Assembly: GCA_964420115.1 (NCBI GenBank)
Contig: CAYQQO010000018.1
Location: 1-11,931, forward strand
Origin: CAYQQO01 sp964420115
GTDB lineage: Bacteria; Patescibacteriota; Minisyncoccia; Portnoybacterales; UBA2143
Direction: 5' to 3'
DNA: 11,931 nucleotides
Part shown: positions 6,810 to 11,931 of the stretch, piece by piece
How positions within the stretch are numbered: the stretch's first letter is position 1
Layout of the letters: every line of letters starts with the position of its first letter
Program-made: the position numbers and the translations under genes
Notes under the pieces: model-generated
What the model was told of the DNA's origin: nothing
Databases searched by the model: none
The model's input: only the letters and a program-made list of their open reading frames with translations

Positions 6810-7142
6810 TTATTGAGGTAAAAATGGATTATCTCTCCCTGTTTCTCCAATCTCTAACGGCCATTGCCCGTGCTCTTGGAGCTTTCTAAAATTAGGGTCT
6901 TTTAAAAACTCCGTATCAAATTCAATCTCCCTGATTATTCTTTCGGAATTATGTTTCGGCGTACTATTCGCCCCCCCCGAGGGTAAAACATCTTCCGGGA
7001 TATCAACTTTAGGAACGCGCAGACCAAAATACCAAACAGCCGCTATCGCCAAAAGAACCAAAAGCAAAACACCTATTAAAACGCGCTGTTTTTTCTCATG
7101 AGGAGTAAGAACCGAATTTTCCGAATTTAAAGAAAACTTCAT
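6810..7142 (-). CDS. Small single-pass membrane protein in the PilP position
   Basis: The protein has 110 residues and is not assignable to a named family with certainty. A short cytoplasmic N-terminus (about 1-19) is followed by one transmembrane helix (20-41), a Pro/Gly linker and a polar C-terminal region that ends in GRDNPFLPQ. A terminal NPF-P type motif and the gene order pilM-N-O-X-B suggest it takes the place of the lipoprotein PilP in the PilMNOP alignment complex. However, it has a TM anchor in place of a lipobox and no visible beta-domain for binding a secretin. The coding strand carries a G8 run at 6971-6978 in the linker (Ser-Gly-Gly), where slippage would remove the C-terminal part. 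The role is inferred from position. Confidence 0.75.
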   Translation of the reverse strand: MKFSLNSENSVLTPHEKKQRVLIGVLLLVLLAIAAVWYFGLRVPKVDIPEDVLPSGGANSTPKHNSERIIREIEFDTEFLKDPNFRKLQEHGQWPLEIGETGRDNPFLPQ

Positions 7143-7200
7143 TCTATTTTAAAATTAATATTGATATAAGGTTAACCCTCAAAAAGCGTACTTTTAAAAA

Positions 7201-7812
7201 TTACTGATAGTATACATTAAGCTGAATGGAAAATTTAATAAAATCCAATTGGTCAACTTCTCCGCTCCCGCCCGGAGTAAAACCGATTGAAGTAACATCC
7301 ATTGACCGAATATTATTCTCTATATCGTCTAAATATCTCTTAAAGTCAGTGTAGGACCCGCTAACTGATATATTGACCGGTAAACTGCGAAAGGCAGAAC
7401 TTCCCCCTTCGCTCGCTGGCGAAGCGCTAAAAACAGGCTCGCCGACAACATCGCTTCCTTGCGGCTGTCCCGGTAAATTTTCTTTGTTTTCACTTAACTG
7501 CCCAAAGCTGATATTTTCCAGAAGAAGGCCGTTCGTTGATGCCAAAGCGTCAAACTGAACCAACAAACGAGGAAGATCTTTTTCTTTCGGCAGGGCTAAA
7601 AATATTTTTTGCACCTCTTCTTTAATTTGCTGATATTCTGTTTCAAGCTGTCTGGTTTTAGACAACAATTCTTCTAAATCATCCCTCTCTTCTTCTAAAT
7701 AAATAATATCTTCTTTTGTTGACTGAATTGTTGTATAGAAAGGAATAATAAAAACAAAAACTAAAACTAAACTGATAATGATAGTGATTAAACTAAGAAT
7801 TGCTTTTTTCAT
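7201..7812 (-). CDS. pilO: Type IV pilus inner-membrane alignment protein PilO
   Basis: PilO pairs with PilN in the periplasmic-face alignment complex that links PilM and PilC to the pilus channel. The 203 residues comprise an N-terminal transmembrane helix (about 5-27), a coiled coil (about 32-72) and a C-terminal ferredoxin-like domain. The pattern LPKEKDLPRLLVQFDALASTNGL followed by VSGSYTDFKRYLDDIEN is characteristic of PilO, so the family call is firm even though sequence identity in this family is low. Between the two halves of the C-terminal domain is a Gly/Ser/Pro-rich linker encoded in part by a short palindrome (7407-7424). The gene starts 3 bp after the pilN stop. Confidence 0.92.
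   Translation of the reverse strand: MKKAILSLITIIISLVLVFVFIIPFYTTIQSTKEDIIYLEEERDDLEELLSKTRQLETEYQQIKEEVQKIFLALPKEKDLPRLLVQFDALASTNGLLLENISFGQLSENKENLPGQPQGSDVVGEPVFSASPASEGGSSAFRSLPVNISVSGSYTDFKRYLDDIENNIRSMDVTSIGFTPGGSGEVDQLDFIKFSIQLNVYYQ
7407..7424. repeat. Small palindrome inside pilO (linker-coding)
   Basis: CTTCGC (7407-7412) and GCGAAG (7419-7424) form a perfect 6-bp stem with a 6-base loop, followed directly by the palindrome AGCGCT. It is locally GC-rich in a low-GC gene and encodes the Ala/Ser/Pro/Glu part of a flexible linker (near SASPASEGG). It looks like a short palindromic element tolerated in frame, but only one copy is visible in the window. Confidence 0.45.
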
Positions 7813-7815
7813 TTT

Positions 7816-8409
7816 TTACTCTGATTTTGATTTTAATACTTCCGGATCCAAAACAAAGGTTAAATTAGTAGCAACACCGCCAGTTCCGCTTAAACTAACA
7901 GCCGAAAATTCTATAGATTTTACTCGTTCATCTTTTTCAAAAACAGTGATTTGCTTTGCCAATGTCATATAATCAATTGCTTGTACGCCAAAGCTAAGCG
8001 TAACCGCGGAAAAATCAGCTGAATAAGTAGTAAACCAAGCTCCGGGCACAACCAACTCTTCAAGCAGTCTAAAAGTCAAAGAAGGATAAATATGGTTCTC
8101 TAAAACCTTTTTAAAGTTTTCAATTTCCCCTTTTAGGGCGGAAAAATTGGATTCCAAATCTCTATCTCTTTCTGAATTTAACCGCTCTATCTGACTGACC
8201 AACTTATCTTTTTCAGCAACTTTTCCTTTTTTATAGGAATACATACTAAAAGAAGCCAGAACAACAGTTGCCAGCAATACCAAAGAAAGAATCAGCCATC
8301 TGCCGGATTTATCAGTTATTTGCTCTATAGAAGCGGCAAAGCGGCCTAGCTTTGTTCTGCTAGCCATCTCCTTATGCTTATACTGTTCCGGCATTAATTT
8401 AATATCCAT
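7816..8409 (-). CDS. pilN: Type IV pilus inner-membrane alignment protein PilN
   Basis: PilN binds PilM through its cytoplasmic N-terminal peptide and PilO through its periplasmic domain. The 197 residues begin with MDIKLMPEQY, a variant of the INLLP motif that docks on PilM. A transmembrane helix at about 37-58, a coiled coil at about 63-100 and a C-terminal alpha/beta domain follow. The N-terminal cytoplasmic part, about 36 residues, is longer than the usual 20. It starts 11 bp after pilM and ends 3 bp before pilO, consistent with one operon. Confidence 0.92.
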   Translation of the reverse strand: MDIKLMPEQYKHKEMASRTKLGRFAASIEQITDKSGRWLILSLVLLATVVLASFSMYSYKKGKVAEKDKLVSQIERLNSERDRDLESNFSALKGEIENFKKVLENHIYPSLTFRLLEELVVPGAWFTTYSADFSAVTLSFGVQAIDYMTLAKQITVFEKDERVKSIEFSAVSLSGTGGVATNLTFVLDPEVLKSKSE

Positions 8410-8420
8410 ATATCCATATA

Positions 8421-9599
8421 TTATCCCCTCATTGCCAGGCCAACCGCCACTGCCAAAGAAGGACCAATTTCCTTTATTATTGGTTTGAGCTTATCTGGAT
8501 AGGAGACCCGAGCAAAAGGATCGCCCACTAAAACCTCTAAATCTAATTTATCCATAAAATAGTCCAAAAAACCAAATTCTTTAATAACCCCGCCTGATAA
8601 AATACATTTTTCAACCTTCTTGCCATAAAGATCCTGATAATCATCAATTATCTTATTTATTTCAACAACTATCGGCCACAAATTTGATTTTATCACTTCG
8701 CTCAACTCATTTTTCTGCTCTTCTGTCAAACGACCGGCCAGTAAATCGTTTTTCAACTGCTCGGCCTGCGACGGCCTGACAAACATTTTTTTTGAAATAC
8801 TTTCAAGTATTTTAAGACCGCCCATTTCTAAATTATGCGTAATTTTTAAAAGGCCCTCATCAACAATACTTACATTTACCGAACGAGCGCCTGCATCCAC
8901 TAACAGAACAGGACTTTTGTCATTGCCCACCAAGGCCCGCGTTAAGCTAAACGTCTCCAATTCAACCCCCTTCAGTTTTAACCCTGCCAAGTCGCCAACT
9001 TGAGTTTTATCCCTAACTATTTCCTTGGGAACAGCAACAATTAAAACTTGTAATCTGTCTCTCCTTTTGGAAGAAACAACAGCGCCTCCCGGCTGCATAT
9101 CTTTTTGTTTTTTCTTTTCTTCTTCTGTTAATTCTCCCGGTTTTTTAAACTGCTCAATAGTTCTTGTTTTATCGCTGGCCATCTCGCTAGGCCGGCCAAC
9201 AACACTCCAATCTAAAATCACCTCCGATACTGGGACAGGAATATATTTTCTTGCTTCGTAGGGTATGGCTGCGGCAATTTCTTCTTCTGAAATATCAGGA
9301 AAATCAATCAGCGTTGAAAAGCTTGAATAGACCGGAATAGAAAGATGCGTCCTTTTACACTTAATATTAGCGACACTAATAGTTTCCTTGAGCATCTCGG
9401 CCATTTGTTGGTTAGTCACCTCCATGGAGCCCATTGTCAGCGAACCGGTCTTTCTTTTAAAATAATCGCCTATAGAAAAAATGGCATAGTTTTTTAACTT
9501 ATAGCGGCCCTCTTTCTTTTCCAATTCAACCAACTTGATGGCCGCAGCACCAATATCAACACCCAAATGAGTTTTTGCTGATCCCTTAAACCAAAACAC
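8421..9599 (-). CDS. pilM: Type IV pilus actin-like cytoplasmic protein PilM
   Basis: This is a cytoplasmic ATP-binding FtsA/actin-fold protein that forms the base of the alignment complex. Its 392 residues start with GTG at 9599, with a GGGGG-containing purine run about 12 bases upstream. The actin-fold motifs are visible: phosphate-1 GVDIGAAAIKLVEL (13-26), phosphate-2 LLVDAGARSVNVSI, and the adenosine motif ILSGG (333-337). The protein ends in GLAMRG, close to the GLALR C-terminus usual for PilM. A Lys/Glu-rich loop (around residues 145-170) is a probable insertion. It is the first gene of the minus-strand pil operon, with an extended -10 promoter at 9665-9673. Confidence 0.96.
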   Translation of the reverse strand: MFWFKGSAKTHLGVDIGAAAIKLVELEKKEGRYKLKNYAIFSIGDYFKRKTGSLTMGSMEVTNQQMAEMLKETISVANIKCKRTHLSIPVYSSFSTLIDFPDISEEEIAAAIPYEARKYIPVPVSEVILDWSVVGRPSEMASDKTRTIEQFKKPGELTEEEKKKQKDMQPGGAVVSSKRRDRLQVLIVAVPKEIVRDKTQVGDLAGLKLKGVELETFSLTRALVGNDKSPVLLVDAGARSVNVSIVDEGLLKITHNLEMGGLKILESISKKMFVRPSQAEQLKNDLLAGRLTEEQKNELSEVIKSNLWPIVVEINKIIDDYQDLYGKKVEKCILSGGVIKEFGFLDYFMDKLDLEVLVGDPFARVSYPDKLKPIIKEIGPSLAVAVGLAMRG

Positions 9600-9664
9600 T
9601 TTTATAAATTACCCCCTTTGCAAAAGTACGGGGAGTTTAAAAAAAATTTCTTTATCTCTTTCAA

Positions 9665-9673
9665 ATTATACCA
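9665..9673 (-). promoter_or_regulatory. Extended -10 promoter of the pilM operon
   Basis: The minus strand reads TGGTATAAT, a perfect TGnTATAAT. The region 17 bp upstream is T-rich with no good -35 match, as expected for an extended -10 promoter. Transcription would start near 9658, giving a leader of about 58 bases before the GTG of pilM. It probably drives pilM-N-O-X-B-RR-T-C. Confidence 0.65.
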
Positions 9674-9700
9674 TAAACTGAAAACATAAAAAACTATCTA

Positions 9701-9709
9701 TGTGGAAAA
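9701..9709 (-). promoter_or_regulatory. DnaA-box-like 9-mer in the pilM/comF spacer
   Basis: The minus strand reads TTTTCCACA, which fits the relaxed DnaA consensus TTWTNCACA. It is about 30 bp upstream of the pilM -10 hexamer in the divergent spacer. Its orientation is opposite to the boxes at 51 and 2266. Confidence 0.35.
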
Positions 9710-9713
9710 CTAT

Positions 9714-9742
9714 TTTAGATTTATCTTCTATTTAGATTTATC
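9714..9742 (+). repeat. Twin 12-bp repeats TTTAGATTTATC upstream of comF
   Basis: Identical copies lie at 9714-9725 and 9731-9742, 17 bp centre to centre, in the divergent spacer between pilM and comF, ending 29 bp before the comF start. The paired spacing resembles a dimeric operator, or alternative -10 regions (TAGATT), for comF. No clear -35 is seen. Function is inference. Confidence 0.5.
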
Positions 9743-9771
9743 CTCTGCTAAAAAACACACCCACATCAAAA

Positions 9772-10470
9772 ATGCGTCAATTAAAACCAAAAGGGAAAGC
9801 ATCTAAAACAGCCGAACTAACAAATTGGTGCAGAGATTTAATTCTCCCAATCAATTGCCTCGGCTGCGACGAAGAAGGAAAGTTCATCTGCCAAAAATGC
9901 TTCAAACAAATACCCGTTAACAATGAACCGCCTAAAAGGTTTAAAGAAAAAACAGCTTTGAGCGGTTTAATCGTCGCCAGCTATTACAAGCACCCCCTAA
10001 TCAAAGAAGCTGTCAAGCGTTTTAAATATGATTTTGCCAAAGGACTGACTGAACCGTTAGCAGATTTAATGACAGAAAAATTAAAATGCTCTCATTTCAT
10101 CCCGATAAGCAACTCAATAATTATCCCCGTCCCCCTTCATGCCAAACGGCTTCGCTGGCGGGGGTTCAATCAGGCAGAGCTTTTAGCCGGCAGAATAAGC
10201 AACCAATTAAAAATTCCTTTAGAGCAAAACATTTTAACCAGACATAAACACCGCCTGCCCCAGGTCAAAATTAAAGACGCCTTAAGCAGAAAAGAAAACA
10301 TCAGCGGAGTTTTTAAAATAAATAAAAAAAGAGAAAAAAAAATTAAAAACAAAACAGTTATTTTAATTGACGATATCACCACCACCGGCGCTACCTTGGA
10401 AGAAGCGGCTAAAACACTGAAAATATTAAAACCAAGCCAAATTTGGGCAGTGGTTTTAGCGCGGGGGTGA
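9772..10470 (+). CDS. comF: ComF family protein (phosphoribosyltransferase-like, DNA uptake)
   Basis: The protein has 232 residues. An N-terminal zinc-binding motif has four cysteines (C29, C32, C40, C43) and is followed by a type I phosphoribosyltransferase fold. The conserved stretch PLHAKRLRWRGFNQAELLA (121-139) and the PRPP loop VILIDDITTTGAT (196-208) are family signatures. ComF proteins are needed for natural transformation after DNA capture, possibly with PriA/DprA at single-stranded DNA handling; the enzymatic activity is not settled for the family. It is transcribed divergently from pilM, which ties the pilus cluster to competence. There is no obvious Shine-Dalgarno before ATG 9772. 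Confidence 0.95.
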   Translation: MRQLKPKGKASKTAELTNWCRDLILPINCLGCDEEGKFICQKCFKQIPVNNEPPKRFKEKTALSGLIVASYYKHPLIKEAVKRFKYDFAKGLTEPLADLMTEKLKCSHFIPISNSIIIPVPLHAKRLRWRGFNQAELLAGRISNQLKIPLEQNILTRHKHRLPQVKIKDALSRKENISGVFKINKKREKKIKNKTVILIDDITTTGATLEEAAKTLKILKPSQIWAVVLARG

Positions 10471-10511
10471 AATATCCCGCTAATTCCCCTCCTTTATTTT
10501 ATAAAAAATAT

Positions 10512-10540
10512 TTGAAAAAATACGGAAAATAGGTTATTAT
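10512..10540 (+). promoter_or_regulatory. Sigma70-type promoter of tRNA-Ser
   Basis: TTGAAA (10512-10517) and TATTAT (10535-10540) are separated by exactly 17 bp. Transcription would start around 10547, leaving only a few bases before the mature tRNA 5' end at 10552. Confidence 0.7.
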
Positions 10541-10551
10541 ATAAAAACTAC

Positions 10552-10641
<90 letters not shown>

Positions 10642-10686
10642 GGTTTCCATGTTAGAACCGGAGTATTTTTTAAATCAAAACTTATA

Positions 10687-11192
10687 ATGGAGAATTTTCA
10701 AAAGAATAAAATTATTGGAAATATCTTTGCGGATTGGCTATCCAAAGAAAGATTAAAAAAAAATACAAAGTTCTTGAACCACAGAAAAAATACATCCCTG
10801 ATGTGGATTTAATCTTAAAACCAGATAGACAAGATAAACGAGAAGATTTATTTTTACAATTAAAACAAGTTATAGAATGGGTAAAAACCCCAAAAACACC
10901 GCAAGGAGTAAAAACCTTAATTTTCAAAGGGAGTCTATTTGAAGAAAGAATCAAAAAAGTTGAAATTTGTTATTATAAACGCGGCGATGATATCAGTCAT
11001 CTCATTTTAATACTACATAGCGGCCGAAATGATTATTTTATACCAAGCGATATATCGTTAATAGATGTGGCTAAATTTGAAAAAAGCGGCTTTAAGGGAA
11101 TTTACATTGTATCTCCAAAACATATCCTATATAAAAATAAAAAGAAAACTATCCAAAAAGAATTTGTTTTTGAAATTAAATCTGCCTTTTAG
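10687..11192 (+). CDS. Putative PD-(D/E)xK nuclease-like protein, frame interrupted at an A9 run
   Basis: Two overlapping frames together encode one sensible protein. ATG 10687 gives 25 residues (MENFQKNKII...KERLKK). At the A9 run 10755-10763 a -1 shift, or one extra A, joins it to a 143-residue frame that ends at TAG 11190-11192, for 168 residues in all. The downstream frame has no ATG; its only upstream start candidate is a TTG at 10734 without a Shine-Dalgarno. The join has an N-terminal helix, then KYKVLEP, IPDVDLILK and LFLQLKQV. The Asp plus Q-x-K arrangement with hydrophobic flanks resembles the core of PD-(D/E)xK nucleases with Gln in place of the acidic residue. It sits directly before a DNA methyltransferase, so a restriction or repair nuclease role is plausible but unproven. 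A TATAAT (10683-10688) overlaps the ATG, so translation from it needs an upstream transcript. Confidence 0.6.
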
Positions 11193-11210
11193 TTAGTATC
11201 AAACTCAGAC

Positions 11211-11245
11211 AAAAAACCAACCATTCTTGGCTGGTTTTTTGGTTT
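11211..11245 (+). terminator. Rho-independent terminator (possibly bidirectional)
   Basis: The arms AAAAAACCA (11211-11219) and TGGTTTTTT (11232-11240) are perfectly complementary, with a further inner CCA/TGG pairing across one A-C mismatch, and a T-run follows. It lies 18 bp after the stop codon of the nuclease-like gene. The A-run on the other side would serve the opposite strand as well. Confidence 0.85.
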
Positions 11246-11251
11246 TTAAAA

Positions 11252-11260
11252 TGATATAAT
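11252..11260 (+). promoter_or_regulatory. Extended -10 promoter giving a leaderless methyltransferase mRNA
   Basis: TGATATAAT is a perfect TGnTATAAT, only 6 bp before ATG 11267. A start 7 bases after the hexamer would fall on the A of the ATG, so the mRNA would have no leader and no Shine-Dalgarno. No good -35 is present; the upstream DNA is the terminator just described. Confidence 0.65.
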
Positions 11261-11266
11261 GCAACC

Positions 11267-11931
11267 ATGACCAAAGCTCAATTAGGACAATTTTTTACTA
11301 CAAATTCCGACTACATTCTCCGGGGATTAGAAGAATTTGTTAAAAACAAAGAAATAACTGATCCTTTTGCTGGCAATCAGGATTTATTTAATTGGGCTAA
11401 AAAAAACAAATGTAAGAAAATTACTGGCTTTGACTACGATAAAAAATACACTGACGATAAAAATGTTTTTCTGAACGATTCAATAAACAATCCTAAAAAA
11501 TATAAATTTATTTTAACTAATCCGCCTTATCTACATAAAAATAAAGCTGATAAAAGAACAAAAGATGATTTCTTTTCTGGTCTTCACCCCCCCTTTGAAG
11601 ACCTATACCAAGTTTCCATTTATTCAATCCTTAACTCCGAAGAAGGAATTTTAATTGTTCCGTTAAATTTCCTTTGCGCGGAAAACTCAAAAAAAATAAG
11701 AAATTTATTTTTTGAAAAATTTAAAATTGTTAAATTAAATGTTTTTTCTCAACAAGTTTTTGAAGACACAACCTATAATGTAATTTCTTTTTACTATAAA
11801 AAGAAAAATAATTTTGAAGATAAAAATAAAATATCAGCTGCTATATTTCCTGAGAATGAAAAAATTAATTTTATTATAGAAAGAAAATTTGGTTGGCAGT
11901 TAGGCGGCAATTTTATCAATCAAGTTAAAAA
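11267..11931 (+). CDS. N6-adenine-specific DNA methyltransferase, N-terminal part (cut by the window end)
   Basis: An open frame of 221 codons runs off the end of the window. It transfers a methyl group from S-adenosylmethionine to adenine N6 in DNA. Motif X-like QLGQFFT (5-11), the SAM-binding motif I variant DPFAGNQDL (32-40), motif II GFDYD (54-58) and catalytic motif IV TNPPY (84-88) occur in the gamma-class order. The motif I Gly pattern is FAGNQ in place of FxGxG. Such proteins are usually type II restriction-modification methyltransferases (Eco57I/TaqI-like); a C-terminal target-recognition or nuclease domain could follow outside the window. Codon use is much AT-richer than in the pil genes, with many Lys and Asn codons, suggesting transfer. 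A C7 run lies at 11587-11593 in the frame. Confidence 0.9.
   Translation, partial: MTKAQLGQFFTTNSDYILRGLEEFVKNKEITDPFAGNQDLFNWAKKNKCKKITGFDYDKKYTDDKNVFLNDSINNPKKYKFILTNPPYLHKNKADKRTKDDFFSGLHPPFEDLYQVSIYSILNSEEGILIVPLNFLCAENSKKIRNLFFEKFKIVKLNVFSQQVFEDTTYNVISFYYKKKNNFEDKNKISAAIFPENEKINFIIERKFGWQLGGNFINQVK

Noticed and set aside
10734..11192. An independent gene starting at TTG 10734
   Set aside because: There is no Shine-Dalgarno, the start is a rare TTG, and the upstream overlapping frame supplies a natural N-terminus joined at the A9 run.

Overview
The window is about 12 kb of low-GC bacterial DNA. Most of it is a complete type IV pilus (T4P) gene cluster on the minus strand, read from about 9.67 kb down to 75. 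The gene set is minimal: PilM/N/O and a small PilP-position protein, but no PilQ secretin in view. It also has two short CPR-style pseudopilins, a single-domain response regulator inside the ATPase block, ComF next door, and a compact layout with little intergenic space. This resembles Candidate Phyla Radiation (Patescibacteria, Parcubacteria-like) genomes. That assignment is inference from gene content and style, with no marker gene in view. TGA is used as a stop (pilD, comF), so the recoded Gracilibacteria-type genetic code is not indicated.

Layout. 1-74: end of a spacer with a perfect DnaA-box sequence. 75-905 (-): prepilin peptidase pilD. 969-1409 and 1673-2122 (-): two pseudopilins that are nearly identical over their 5' 147 bp and different in the C-terminal half, separated by a repeat-rich spacer. 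2276-3481 (-): pilC. 3510-4589 (-): pilT. 4582-4989 (-): receiver-only response regulator, overlapping pilT. 5082-6755 (-): pilB. 6810-7142 (-): small membrane protein in the PilP position. 7201-7812 pilO, 7816-8409 pilN and 8421-9599 pilM (all -). 9600-9771 is a divergent spacer with the pilM promoter. 9772-10470 (+): comF. 10552-10641 (+): tRNA-Ser(GCT) with encoded CCA. 10687-11192 (+): a putative PD-(D/E)xK-nuclease-like gene whose frame is broken, or programmed to shift, at an A9 run; a rho-independent terminator follows. 11267 to the window end (+): the N-terminal part of an N6-adenine DNA methyltransferase that probably starts on a leaderless mRNA.

How the genes fit together. PilD matures the pseudopilins. 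PilB powers assembly and PilT retraction through the platform protein PilC, with PilM/N/O and the small TM protein as the inner alignment complex. ComF next to a T4P cluster suggests natural DNA uptake as one use of the pilus. The right end (nuclease-like gene plus methyltransferase, AT-richer, just 3' of a tRNA gene) looks like a small restriction-modification or defence insertion unrelated to the pilus.

Items most worth a second look: the A9 frameshift in the nuclease-like gene, the pseudopilin pair with shared 5' and divergent 3' halves around a structured spacer, DnaA-box sequences in the spacers flanking the pil genes (one upstream of the pilin promoter), and the G8 tract in the PilP-position gene.
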